Source of the DNA: T3Sed10-241 sp036796255
GTDB taxonomy: Bacteria; Bacteroidota; Bacteroidia; Flavobacteriales_D; Cryomorphaceae
DNA: 64,000 bases
NCBI GenBank assembly: GCA_036796255.1
Contig: DAIRDH010000014.1
Coordinates: 1-64,000, forward strand
Direction: 5' to 3'
Shown here: in pieces, positions 1 to 8,626 of the stretch
Layout of the letters: the number at the start of each line of letters is the position of its first letter
Numbering within the stretch: the first letter of the stretch is position 1
The notes under the pieces: generated by a model
Databases searched by the model: none
The model's input: only the letters and a program-made list of their open reading frames with translations
Told to the model about the DNA's origin: nothing
Made by a program: the position numbers and the translations under genes

Positions 1-373
1 ACTGCCATTGATCAAGGCAACTGCGGCTATATTGGAGCGCAACTTCGGCATTTGACAACAGCTCATCCTGGGCCCAGGCTTCGTCAATGCAAAGCCTGTC
101 CAAGGCTTCGAGATAGGGCCTGCGCATGGCTGTAGTGTTGCCTGGCGTGTTCAAATTGCGCATGGCAATTTCTCTGCCCATGGAAATGTATTTGAGCTCT
201 TCCTCTACATATAAGTCTGCTGTAATCAAGAGGATGGCAGCAATGCGGAGGCTGTCGGGCATATTGCTTTCAGCCACAGTCTTGAGGGAGTCGCGCTTGG
301 GTTGGGCAGCAGCGGCTTCCGGCAAGAGCAGCAGTGCTGTGATGAAAATGTTTCGAATGATGATGCGGCTCAT
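1..373 (-). CDS. N-terminal part of exported TPR-like protein (runs off window)
   Basis: An open frame runs leftward from the ATG at 371-373 to the window edge without a stop, giving about 124 residues. An in-frame TGA lies nine codons upstream, so ATG is the best start. The N-terminus looks like a signal peptide: a hydrophobic stretch ending in an AAAAQ-type cleavage site near residue 23. The mature part has helix-rich sequence (LRIAAILL, EEELKYISMGREIAM) resembling the first tetratricopeptide-like repeat of Bacteroidota exported TPR proteins, which often continue into a histidine kinase or LuxR/AraC-type regulator. The C-terminal part is not visible, so the function is open. It is divergent to the SDR gene at 766. 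Confidence 0.6.
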   Translation of the reverse strand, partial: MSRIIIRNIFITALLLLPEAAAAQPKRDSLKTVAESNMPDSLRIAAILLITADLYVEEELKYISMGREIAMRNLNTPGNTTAMRRPYLEALDRLCIDEAWAQDELLSNAEVALQYSRSCLDQWQ

Positions 374-765
374 GGCTGTGTTGCGTTTTTGCAGGGCTCA
401 TCCGTACAGCCCGCGCTGGCATGGAAGGCGCTGAACAAATGCAGGATTACAGCGTGCCATGTCCAGTGCCAATACGTGAGTGCTTTGGTTTGGTGCATGT
501 CTGATTGGTTGTTAGGGGTCTAAGCTACATTTTTTCAGGAAATTTTACGCTTTCTCAATGAGCATTACGCTTACTCAATAAGTATCGATTTCTGCATACG
601 CTCAACAGATATTTGCCGTAATCAGCGTATTTACGGATTTCTTAAATCTGTTTTGCAACCGACTTAACACATAAATGATTCACTTATTCAGGCCAAAAAT
701 ATTTAGGGAATTCAGCTTGCCTGCCTCGAATCATTACTCATTATCCATTCAACTTAAACGTGGAC
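374..765. other. Intergenic region between divergent genes
   Basis: This stretch separates the leftward TPR-like gene and the rightward SDR gene. The first 150 bases are fairly GC-rich and the rest is AT-rich. I see no RNA gene, no strong hairpin and no exact TAnnTTTG box. Promoters for both flanking genes should lie here but cannot be placed with confidence. Confidence 0.5.
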
Positions 766-1602
766 ATGTCTTTTAAAAACCAAATAGTTTGGATTACCGG
801 TGCCTCCTCAGGTTTGGGCCGAGCTATGGCCCTTGAATTTGCTGAAAAGGGTGCCATACTTGCCGTTTCAGCCCGGCGTATGGAACTGCTCGAAGGCTTG
901 GTTGAGGAGATTGAGACCCTGGGTGGCAAGGCCCGCCCCTTCCGCTGTGATGTGACCGATGAGGCCAATGTAGCCGCCTGTGTCGATGCCATCGTCGGCG
1001 ACTACGGCCGGCTGCATGTGGCTGTAGCCAATGCGGGTTATGGGGTGATGGGCACCCTCGAGTCGCTCAATGCCGAGGATTGGCAGCGGCAGTTTGCCGG
1101 CAATGTAACCGGTCTCGCCCTTACGTGCAAATACGCTTTGCCTCAGCTCAGGAAGTCAGGCGGACGCCTTGCCCTTGTGGGCAGCGTGGCCGCCTTCGTT
1201 CCCAATCCGGGTATCGGGGCATATGGCGCTTCCAAAGCGGCGGTGCACAACATCGGTGAAACGCTTCAGGTTGAGCTGCTCGGTAGTGGCGTGAGTTGCA
1301 CCACCATCCATCCGGGATTTGTGGACAGCAACATCGCCCGGGTCGACAACCATGGCGTATACCACCCAGATCGGGCTGATCCGCGGCCTGCCAACTTGAT
1401 GTGGCCTACGGCAAAGGCAGCCAAGGCCATGGTCGATGCCATTGCGCAGCGACGCAAGGTGTATGTGTTTACCGGCCACGGCAAAGTGATCGCCTGGCTG
1501 GGCAGGTACATGCCCGGTGTGGCCCGCAAAGTGATGGCGAAGCAGATGGCAGAGATGGCCAAGGCAATGGTGTCAAAAACGAGTATAGCTTATCACCAAT
1601 AA
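766..1602 (+). CDS. SDR-family NAD(P)-dependent oxidoreductase
   Basis: A classical short-chain dehydrogenase/reductase of 278 residues, the usual length for the family. It is expected to be a cytosolic NAD(P)H-dependent enzyme acting on a keto or hydroxy group of unknown substrate. Seen: the Rossmann glycine motif TGASSGLG at residues 11-18, a CDVTD acidic motif near 61-65, the NAG motif near 89-91, Asn113, catalytic Ser140 (LVGS) and the YxxxK pair Tyr153/Lys157 (YGASK). The frame also allows a GTG two codons earlier at 760; the ATG at 766 is preferred because it leads directly into the first beta strand. The next gene starts 11 bases after the stop, so co-transcription is likely. The C-terminal 40 residues are basic and Ala/Met-rich. 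Confidence 0.93.
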   Translation: MSFKNQIVWITGASSGLGRAMALEFAEKGAILAVSARRMELLEGLVEEIETLGGKARPFRCDVTDEANVAACVDAIVGDYGRLHVAVANAGYGVMGTLESLNAEDWQRQFAGNVTGLALTCKYALPQLRKSGGRLALVGSVAAFVPNPGIGAYGASKAAVHNIGETLQVELLGSGVSCTTIHPGFVDSNIARVDNHGVYHPDRADPRPANLMWPTAKAAKAMVDAIAQRRKVYVFTGHGKVIAWLGRYMPGVARKVMAKQMAEMAKAMVSKTSIAYHQ

Positions 1603-1613
1603 ACCAATTTTGT

Positions 1614-2504
1614 ATGTACCTAAAAACCCTTTTCTCAATAGCAATTTGCATCAGTCAGCTACTGGCAGTGCAAGCGCAAGACCTCGCAAGTCTCCAGCAC
1701 CTCAAAGCTGCTGAGATCGATGTGTACTACAGCGATCATGAAGAAGTGTCGGCGCGCTTTTCCGGTGAACTCTGCGCAGGTGCCGATGCCTACTTCAAGG
1801 CAACGCTCAAAGAACTCGAAGTGCCTTTCCAACTCCTGGTGCTGTCGGAAGCCGATTGGCCCGTGTACACCTATCCCGACCTCATTTATGGCATGCCGCA
1901 CTACAAAGACGACGGTAAATCGCTGGTGGTAGCCGCCGAGGACAACATGTTTTGGCGCATGCAGCTGCCGGATACTGCCTTGCTCAAGGCGCCCTACAAG
2001 CAGCTTTTTCCTGTGGTGTACAACCTCAATGGCGAGATGAGCAGCCGCTACTTCTTCGACCTGCTTGCCGTGCATGAACTCGGTCATGCGTGGCACTGGG
2101 CTGCCAAGCTCAACACCCAACGCAAATGGCTCAGCGAACTGTACTGCAACATCATGCTGCACACCTACATCGCAGAGGAGCGGGATGAATTTCTGGGGGC
2201 ATTGCAAACCCTTCCTGCCTACTGGGCTGACAGTGATGCAAGTGCCCTCAAATACACCACCTTGAAGCAATTCGAAGACGACTACAGGGTGCTCGGCCTT
2301 GAAAATCCCTTCAATTACGGCTGGTACCAATTCCGCTTTCACAGCGCGGCCAAGATGCTTTATAACGAAGCGGGCCCGGAAGTTTCTAAAAAACTGTGGG
2401 ATTTTCTCAAGGCGAATGAGGAGAACCTGAGCGATGAGGAATTGGTACGGAGGCTGGGCGAGGAAGTGCATCCCTTTTTCGCGGAGTTGATTGAAAATTG
2501 GTAA
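1614..2504 (+). CDS. Exported protein with HExxH metallopeptidase motif
   Basis: A 296-residue protein with an N-terminal signal peptide (cleavage after about VQAQ, residue 22). It contains HELGH at residues 154-158 followed by a Glu in WLSELYCN at about 175, which fits a zincin-like active site with a downstream third ligand. I do not recognise a named peptidase family, so protease activity is an inference from the motif and its position in the predicted extracytoplasmic part. The frame is open further upstream inside the SDR gene, but the ATG at 1614 is the only one followed by a signal peptide. It is followed within 4 bases by the deiminase lipoprotein gene, suggesting one operon from 766 to about 8588. 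Confidence 0.75.
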   Translation: MYLKTLFSIAICISQLLAVQAQDLASLQHLKAAEIDVYYSDHEEVSARFSGELCAGADAYFKATLKELEVPFQLLVLSEADWPVYTYPDLIYGMPHYKDDGKSLVVAAEDNMFWRMQLPDTALLKAPYKQLFPVVYNLNGEMSSRYFFDLLAVHELGHAWHWAAKLNTQRKWLSELYCNIMLHTYIAEERDEFLGALQTLPAYWADSDASALKYTTLKQFEDDYRVLGLENPFNYGWYQFRFHSAAKMLYNEAGPEVSKKLWDFLKANEENLSDEELVRRLGEEVHPFFAELIENW

Positions 2505-2508
2505 GTCG

Positions 2509-3834
2509 ATGAAGAGGAAAAGTAGTTTTCGATGCTATTTGGTTGTTTTGATTTGCTTGCTTTCCAGTGCTTGCAATAGGGAAAACACCGACCCCGCGAA
2601 GTTTTACATGCCCGGTCAGTTTGAGCCCCATGAAGCCGTGTGGTTTGGTACCTGGTACATGAGTGAGCGGTCGAGTGACTACCGACGGGTGATGACCGAT
2701 GTGATGAAGGCCATCGATGGCCATGTTCAAATTAAGATGGCATCGCCTTCTGATAGCATTATGCAAATTGCCAAAAGGCAAATGGACAGCCTGGGGGTGG
2801 ATACAACAAAGATTCAGTTTTATGTAATGCCCGGCGAAGCGCACTGGATCAGGGACCATGGTGCTTCATTTGTGGTGAATGAAATGGGTGAACTCGGAGC
2901 GGTAGATTTTGAATGGAAAGCATATGGAAACATGGACTGGAGCGTGCTAAGGGATTCTACGCTGATAGATAGTCTCCATATTTATAATGAAAAAATCAGG
3001 AATGGTAAAAGGGCCAAAGTGGATAGCCTGATGGCTGTTGCTACAGAAGCCAATTGGATAAAAGGCAATCTTTTCATCGAAGGAGGGGCTATTGAAGTCA
3101 ATGGCAAAGGGGTGCTGATACAGTGTGAATCGGTCACCCTACAACGCAATCCTGGCAGAACCAAAGAGGAGCTGGAGGAAGAATTCAAGAAAACCCTTGG
3201 AGTAAAAAAAGTGATTTGGCTGCCAGAAGGTTTGGCAGAAGACGGTCACATCGTTCATTTTCAAATGGGTAAGTATTTAGGCATGGGTACAGGTGGCCAT
3301 ACCGATGAATTTGTGCGCTTTGCCGATCCCAATACCATATTGCTGGCTTGGGTGGATGAAAGTGAGATGGACGCACATCCTTACAATAAGCTCAATTATA
3401 CAAGGATGTCAAAAAATCACGAGATACTCAGTAAGGCTACCGATCAGGATGGCAAGCCATTCAAGATTGTCAAAATCCCTTTGCCCTATCATCAGGAAAG
3501 GCCTTTGGTGGTTTCAGATTCTTTGTATGATGATCATCATATTCGACTCAGAGACTTCAGCTATGCCGATCGTCATTTGGTTTCGGTTGGCGATACTTTC
3601 ATATATGTAGCCGCAGCCAGTTACTTGAATTTCCTGGTTACAAATGGGGTTGTGGTAACCGCTTCATACGCCAAAGATGAAGCTTCAATCAAACGAGAAA
3701 AAGAGGTGGAGGAACTATTTCAAAAAGCTTTTCCCGAAAGGGAGATTGTCTTTATCGATGCCTTGACATTGAACTGGGACGGTGGCGGCATTCATTGCAG
3801 TACACAGCAAGAACCTAAAAGACGAATAAATTAA
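2509..3834 (+). CDS. Agmatine/peptidylarginine deiminase-family lipoprotein
   Basis: A 441-residue member of the guanidino-group modifying superfamily (agmatine deiminase / bacterial PAD fold). Such enzymes hydrolyse a guanidine to a ureido group and ammonia. Visible active-site blocks: WIRDHGAS with Asp116, EGGAIEVNG, the His/Asp block GHTDEFVRF, and the C-terminal nucleophile Cys430 in GGIHCSTQQEP. Unlike cytosolic agmatine deiminases of about 350-370 residues, it begins with a lipoprotein signal (LLSSAC, Cys22), so it is probably an envelope lipoprotein acting on extracytoplasmic guanidines or peptidyl arginine. A TTG at 2491 in the same frame overlaps the upstream gene; the ATG at 2509 gives the proper signal peptide. 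Substrate (agmatine versus peptidylarginine) cannot be decided. Confidence 0.87.
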   Translation: MKRKSSFRCYLVVLICLLSSACNRENTDPAKFYMPGQFEPHEAVWFGTWYMSERSSDYRRVMTDVMKAIDGHVQIKMASPSDSIMQIAKRQMDSLGVDTTKIQFYVMPGEAHWIRDHGASFVVNEMGELGAVDFEWKAYGNMDWSVLRDSTLIDSLHIYNEKIRNGKRAKVDSLMAVATEANWIKGNLFIEGGAIEVNGKGVLIQCESVTLQRNPGRTKEELEEEFKKTLGVKKVIWLPEGLAEDGHIVHFQMGKYLGMGTGGHTDEFVRFADPNTILLAWVDESEMDAHPYNKLNYTRMSKNHEILSKATDQDGKPFKIVKIPLPYHQERPLVVSDSLYDDHHIRLRDFSYADRHLVSVGDTFIYVAAASYLNFLVTNGVVVTASYAKDEASIKREKEVEELFQKAFPEREIVFIDALTLNWDGGGIHCSTQQEPKRRIN

Positions 3835-3849
3835 GAAATTGATACCAAT

Positions 3850-5211
3850 ATGACAACAGCCTCAGTCGAATATGCAGCATGGACCTTTCCAAAGAAAATA
3901 GCCCTCCGCTTTGGCTTCATCTTTACCGTCCTCTACATCTTTCTGCTGGACTGGTACGCCACCGGCTTTTCAAAACTGGTCTTTATATTCACCCCACTGG
4001 GAAAAGGATTAGACTACATCATTACGGCCATCGGGAAGCACCTGTTCAACATATCATACACCATCGTTTCACCCACCCCGGGCAACCACAGCGACAGTAC
4101 CTACATCTGCATCCTGTATGCCTTCATGCTGGTTGTCGCGGTACTTGGCGCGATCATTTGGCACAGCATAGACCGCAAGCGCGATTACAATGAATCGCTT
4201 TACTACTGGTTTACGGTGATTGTCCGTTACTATGTGGCTTTCGTGATGTTTGCATTTGGGCTGGAGAAGTTTTTCAAAATGCAGTTTATGGACCTTGGAC
4301 TCTATCAATTGTCAGAGCCGCTGGGCGACATGAGCCCCATGGCGCTGGCCTGGGCTTTCTTTGGATACTCCCACGCTTACAACATATTCATGGGTGTGGC
4401 TGAATGCATGGCGCTGCTGCTGCTCTTCCGCCGCACCATGACCCTGGGTGCCCTGCTCACCATGGCCGCCCTGGTCAATGTGATTGTGGTCAACTTCAGC
4501 TTCGATGTACATGCCAAGATGTATCCATTGGTATTGTTCCTGCTCACCGCGGTGCTGGTGCTGCCCAACTTGAAACGCATTGCACTTTTCTTTCTCGGAA
4601 AGCAGCCCGTGGCCTTGAAGCAGCTGAGCGACCCGGTGTACAACAGGCGCTGGATGAACATCTCAAAATTGGTTTTCATGTGGGGGGTTATTGCCTTTCA
4701 TATCATCTGGGAGCTGGTATTTTATACTGGTAGCTATAACAGAAGTGCAAACAGACTAGCCCCTAAATTCAATGGCTTGCACCATGTAGAAACTTTTGTG
4801 CTCAACAGTGACACCCTTGCACATGACCACCCTTTGCGCTGGAAAGAGATAGTGCTCGATAATTATTTCAATGCCGTGCGCTTTACCGGCGACAGCATTG
4901 CCTTTACCTGGATCGACCGAGACCCTGATCAACTCTGGGTGTATGGCACACGCGCAGACATGGGCCCCAAAGTGCAGGAGCTGTACAACGAGTTTAAATC
5001 CTTCGAAGCGCTTGATTCGCTCTTTATCGCCCGGCAAATCTGCCAGCCGGTACAATTTGCCCTCAGTGACTCCCTCACCCTGAACCTGAAAGGTGCCCTC
5101 CGCAATGATTCCATCTTCGTGACCGCACGAAAGATGCCCATCGATAGAAGTCGCTTTAGGCTGACCAGGAGCCGATTCAACTGGATCACTGAAGCCCCGA
5201 ATGTTTACTAA
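3850..5211 (+). CDS. DoxX-like multi-spanning membrane protein
   Basis: A 453-residue membrane protein. Hydrophobic segments lie at roughly residues 15-45, 80-105, 125-150, 185-205, 210-255 and 275-300; after residue 310 the protein is soluble and polar to the C-terminus. The middle part (VRYYVAFVMFAFGLEKFF, then a small-residue helix before a Leu-rich helix) resembles DoxX/DoxX-like proteins, a broad family of small quinone- or redox-linked membrane proteins whose roles are mostly unknown. The soluble C-terminal region of about 150 residues has no recognised motif. It sits between the deiminase and serine hydrolase genes with gaps of 15 and 12 bases, so it is probably in the same transcript. 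Confidence 0.7.
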   Translation: MTTASVEYAAWTFPKKIALRFGFIFTVLYIFLLDWYATGFSKLVFIFTPLGKGLDYIITAIGKHLFNISYTIVSPTPGNHSDSTYICILYAFMLVVAVLGAIIWHSIDRKRDYNESLYYWFTVIVRYYVAFVMFAFGLEKFFKMQFMDLGLYQLSEPLGDMSPMALAWAFFGYSHAYNIFMGVAECMALLLLFRRTMTLGALLTMAALVNVIVVNFSFDVHAKMYPLVLFLLTAVLVLPNLKRIALFFLGKQPVALKQLSDPVYNRRWMNISKLVFMWGVIAFHIIWELVFYTGSYNRSANRLAPKFNGLHHVETFVLNSDTLAHDHPLRWKEIVLDNYFNAVRFTGDSIAFTWIDRDPDQLWVYGTRADMGPKVQELYNEFKSFEALDSLFIARQICQPVQFALSDSLTLNLKGALRNDSIFVTARKMPIDRSRFRLTRSRFNWITEAPNVY

Positions 5212-5223
5212 AACCTAAATACC

Positions 5224-6744
5224 ATGAAAGCCATTCCCAAATTACTCTGTCTCTTACCCCTCGCCACTCTTTTGAGCTACCAAAGTCCCGAAACTACTGA
5301 AACAAGTGGTGTATCTGAAATCGATGCCTTCGTTGAGCGTGCTATGAAAGAACTTCATATACCCGGGCTCTCATTTGCAGTAATGCAACATGGAAAGTAC
5401 ATCGCCAGCGGAGCCTATGGCCTTGCTGAAGTGGAGTTGAATGTTCCTGTGAATGAACACACGCTTTTTAATGTAGGTTCAGTAGGGAAAACCTTCACCG
5501 CCACGGCCATTTTGGCACTGGAGGAAGATGGCAAACTCTCCATCAAAGATCCAATAGGGCAACACCTCGAAGGCATTCCCGATAGCTGGGACAACATTAC
5601 CATCGAGCATCTTCTTAACCATACTTCAGGAATCAAAGATTATTGCGATGATTTTAGTGGCCGTTACCCCCTTTTGCCCAACATTGACCGGGCGGTGGAA
5701 CTCACGCCTGAAAAATACATTGAGATGTGTACCACCAATCCACTGAATTTTCCAACAGGAGAGAGGTTTGCCTACTCCAATTCCAATTATGCCTTGCTGG
5801 GCTTCATTATCCGCAAGCACATTGACATTTCGATGGATGCATTCATGCGCAAGCGCGTGTTTGAACCGGCTGGCATGATGGACACCCGCTATGAAGCGGC
5901 CTTCGAGTTGAGGCCTAACCGGGCCAAGGGATACCATTGGGACAGCACAGGGGTGGTAAATGGTGCCCTGATTTCCAATTTCTACTCGACCATTGGCGAT
6001 TGTGGCATCCTCACTACAGGCAAGGATTTGGCCAAGTGGGGTCCAGCCCTTGCACAAGGTAAAGTAGTGTCAAAAGCACAGGTGGAGAAGATGTGGACCC
6101 CACATAAGTTGAATGGCGGGCGCTACGCTTCTCAAGAATTGAAGGCATACGGTCTGGGTTGGCAGGTATCAGATGACCTGGGCTCGCCTTTGCTTGACCA
6201 TGCAGGAGCGCTTATGAAAGGCTACACTGCAAATTACTTGTATTATCCCGAATACGATTTGTCGATTGCCGTAATGGCCAACCGCTGGGTAGGTTCCCAG
6301 ATCTTCGAATTTAAAGCAGCCTTGGCTGAATTCTTCCTTCCAACTGAGATGAAGGCTTCAGCATTTGCACCTGTTCAGGGACCGGTGGCCGAGCATTGGA
6401 TTGAGCGGGTGAAGGCATATGCGTCAGCATTGGCTCAAAATGCTGACTTGACACCCATCGTTGAGCCTGCTTTTATAGCGGTACTTAAGGAAGATGCAGA
6501 CATGGTAAGCAATGCGGAGTACGGACAAATGATGCTGGCTTCTCAGTTCCAATTCTTGCTCGAAAAGGACCTGAGCCAAAAGCAATTGTTCAAGTATGGA
6601 GAAAAGGTGCAGCGGATTGGGCTTTTCTCAGCAAAGGCACCCTTTTTTGATGAAAAGACGGTGATATATTACACGATTTACCTGAGCGACGCTGACAAAA
6701 TATTAAGCACCAGTGTCAAAATAAGCCAAATCCAGCAAATATGA
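5224..6744 (+). CDS. Class C beta-lactamase-like serine hydrolase
   Basis: A 506-residue serine hydrolase of the beta-lactamase/DD-peptidase-like family (class C, D-aminopeptidase, esterase relatives). Visible catalytic elements: the SxxK tetrad SVGK at residues 86-89 (nucleophile Ser86), the YSN triad at 184-186, and a HxG box (DHAGA) near 323, replacing KTG as in many class C relatives. An N-terminal hydrophobic stretch (about residues 5-19) suggests export. A C-terminal extension of about 130 residues beyond the catalytic fold is helical and unassigned. Its stop overlaps the next start by 4 bases (ATGA), a sign of translational coupling with the amidohydrolase. Most family members act on peptides or esters; nothing here points specifically to antibiotic resistance. 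Confidence 0.88.
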   Translation: MKAIPKLLCLLPLATLLSYQSPETTETSGVSEIDAFVERAMKELHIPGLSFAVMQHGKYIASGAYGLAEVELNVPVNEHTLFNVGSVGKTFTATAILALEEDGKLSIKDPIGQHLEGIPDSWDNITIEHLLNHTSGIKDYCDDFSGRYPLLPNIDRAVELTPEKYIEMCTTNPLNFPTGERFAYSNSNYALLGFIIRKHIDISMDAFMRKRVFEPAGMMDTRYEAAFELRPNRAKGYHWDSTGVVNGALISNFYSTIGDCGILTTGKDLAKWGPALAQGKVVSKAQVEKMWTPHKLNGGRYASQELKAYGLGWQVSDDLGSPLLDHAGALMKGYTANYLYYPEYDLSIAVMANRWVGSQIFEFKAALAEFFLPTEMKASAFAPVQGPVAEHWIERVKAYASALAQNADLTPIVEPAFIAVLKEDADMVSNAEYGQMMLASQFQFLLEKDLSQKQLFKYGEKVQRIGLFSAKAPFFDEKTVIYYTIYLSDADKILSTSVKISQIQQI

Positions 6745-8588
6745 AAAACGCAAATTTCAGTTTACAGCCCGTATTAATGGGTATGGCTGTATTGACCATC
6801 TCCTGCTCGGCACCCCATCACGATCTCCTCATCACAAACATCAACGTCATAGATGTTGCCACTGGAGAGGTGCTCCCCAATCGCACCGTGGCCATTGATG
6901 GAGATTCCATCTCCGCCATTTACACCAAAGCTATTAAATCTGGCAAGCAAACCGTGGTGGTGGATGGCACGGGGAAATTCCTGATTCCCGGCCTTTGGGA
7001 CATGCATGCGCATTACCACTGGTTTGCAAGAGACAATGACCTACTCTGGATTCCCAATGGCGTGCTTGGTGTGCGCGATCCATGGGGCGATCCCGGTCTT
7101 GCCAAAAAAATCAGAATGGAACATCAACAGGGAACCCTGGATGGGGTCGATTTGTTCAGCTCAGGTAGCTTGATCGACGGTAGCCCGAGCATGTTCAATT
7201 CGGCTGAAGTCTCAACGCCTGAAGAAGCCCGCGCCATTGTGATCTGTCAAAAAGAACAAGGCGTAGATTTCGTAAAACCCTACAGTGGATTGACAAAGGA
7301 GGTATACCTCGCCCTGGCCGATGAAGCGCGCAAGCAAGGCGTGATGGTGGCCGGACATGTACCCTTTGCAGTAACCCTGGAAGAAGCTGTGGAAGCCGGG
7401 CAACGCATCGACGATCACCTGTTTGGATTGGAAACCATCTTTTTCACCAATGAGCAAGTCGATACCATGCGCCAAATGAATGCAGACAAGGATTACGACG
7501 CTCTGGAAAGCTATTGGATTGAAAAACGAAGTATCGAGACTGCCCGTCAAAAGCTCCGGGAGATAAAGGACAAAGAAATTTGGTTCTGCCCGACCTTTGT
7601 CACACGCAAGGGTGTACGGAGGATTTTCAAAGAAGAAATGGAGGCCGACCCGAGGAATGCCTACGTCTCCATTGTTGAAAAATATGATGTGGGTGAGCCC
7701 CGTGATACTTGGGCTGAGAACCGTTTTTACGCAAATTGGGCCCCCGACAGTATTCAGTTCAAACGAGAAGCTGAATTCGGTATCGAAGAAGAAGAAGGCA
7801 TTCAATTGCTCATTGAATCGGGAGCGAAAATCCTGGCAGGCACTGATTATGATATTCCATTTGTATATGCAGGATCCAGCCTCCATGAAGAGTTGCAGGA
7901 ATTTGTGCGCCTGGGTATGACGCCTCTTCACGCCCTGCAAACCGCCACCATCATTCCCGCACAATTCATGAAAAATGACCATGTGGGTGAAGTAAAGGCG
8001 GGCAAACGGGCAAGTCTGGTTTTGCTCAATGCCAACCCTTTGGAAGACATCACCCATACCCAAAGCATTCACGCAGTGGTACTCAGAGGCAAGATGTTCG
8101 ACAGGGAACAGTTAGATCAAAAGCTCGAACAAGCCCTTCAATTGGCCAATGCCAACCACATTTACGAATGGTTTGCCCCGCGTTTTGACGCGGATGGAGT
8201 AGAACTTACCGTTCAGGAATTTTTAGAAAGCCATGAAACCATTGACCAGACACATCCAACACGCTGGAACATGTTGATTTCCGCAGCCAAAATGTTTTTG
8301 AAAGAAGACAAGAAAGAAGAAGCCTTTGCCCTTGTGAAATTGACCCACGACCTGAACCCCGACTTCGTGTATGCCTTTGCCTATACCGGCGAAATTTATG
8401 CCAATGGAGGTGAAAAGGAACTGGCAAGGGCTGCCTATCAAAGGGCTTTGGAGATCTATCCTTGCTTTAGCATTGTAGAACGCTGGATCGATGAACTGGA
8501 TAAACCGCTCGCTTTTGGGCAAAAGTATCTCGAGAAAGACTTTGGAACCAAAGGAGGCTGGTCTGCATGCAGGCATAGGTTTCATTGA
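6741..8588 (+). CDS. Amidohydrolase lipoprotein with C-terminal TPR-like tail
   Basis: A 615-residue lipoprotein (lipobox ending at Cys22, TISC) with a metal-dependent amidohydrolase domain. Metal-site motifs: HxH in DMHAHYH, the probable carboxylated Lys in DFVKPYS, His in AGHVPF and in DDHLFG, and Asp in AGTDYD. These fit the imidazolonepropionase/prolidase-like subtype that hydrolyses cyclic amides or dipeptides. After about residue 490 the chain turns into helical repeats of TPR type (RWNMLISAAKMFL and AGAYQRALEIYP-like helices). It overlaps the upstream serine hydrolase by 4 bases and is followed 38 bases later by a close paralogue, indicating tandem duplication. Substrate unknown. Confidence 0.88.
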   Translation: MKNANFSLQPVLMGMAVLTISCSAPHHDLLITNINVIDVATGEVLPNRTVAIDGDSISAIYTKAIKSGKQTVVVDGTGKFLIPGLWDMHAHYHWFARDNDLLWIPNGVLGVRDPWGDPGLAKKIRMEHQQGTLDGVDLFSSGSLIDGSPSMFNSAEVSTPEEARAIVICQKEQGVDFVKPYSGLTKEVYLALADEARKQGVMVAGHVPFAVTLEEAVEAGQRIDDHLFGLETIFFTNEQVDTMRQMNADKDYDALESYWIEKRSIETARQKLREIKDKEIWFCPTFVTRKGVRRIFKEEMEADPRNAYVSIVEKYDVGEPRDTWAENRFYANWAPDSIQFKREAEFGIEEEEGIQLLIESGAKILAGTDYDIPFVYAGSSLHEELQEFVRLGMTPLHALQTATIIPAQFMKNDHVGEVKAGKRASLVLLNANPLEDITHTQSIHAVVLRGKMFDREQLDQKLEQALQLANANHIYEWFAPRFDADGVELTVQEFLESHETIDQTHPTRWNMLISAAKMFLKEDKKEEAFALVKLTHDLNPDFVYAFAYTGEIYANGGEKELARAAYQRALEIYPCFSIVERWIDELDKPLAFGQKYLEKDFGTKGGWSACRHRFH

Positions 8589-8614
8589 TTTAATTCAAGG
8601 TTTCATAGTTCAAT

Positions 8615-8622
8615 TAAATTTG
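8615..8622 (+). promoter_or_regulatory. Bacteroidota -7 promoter box (TAAATTTG)
   Basis: An exact TAnnTTTG match lies in the short gap between the tandem amidohydrolase genes, 4 bases before the ATG at 8627. A TTG at 8585-8587 is 27 bases upstream, longer than the usual 17-23 spacing. If used, the transcript of the second amidohydrolase would be almost leaderless. Confidence 0.4.
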
Positions 8623-8626
8623 TGTC

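Noticed and set aside
126..434. Rightward open frame of 102 codons at the window start
   Set aside because: It is the shadow of the leftward open frame 1-373, which has a signal peptide and sensible composition; the rightward translation is Met/Arg/Ser-rich without domain features.
1659..2471. Leftward open frame of 270 codons opposite the HExxH protein
   Set aside because: It is a complete antisense shadow of 1614-2504; the translation is His/Phe/Val-rich with no domain, whereas the + strand has a signal peptide and HELGH.
5224..6744. Antibiotic-resistance beta-lactamase
   Set aside because: The motifs fit the wide serine hydrolase family, with HxG instead of KTG, and a long extra C-terminus; context suggests a peptide- or ester-processing enzyme.
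7212..8072. Leftward open frame of 286 codons inside the first amidohydrolase
   Set aside because: Antisense to a gene with clear metal-site motifs; no start context and no family-like sequence.
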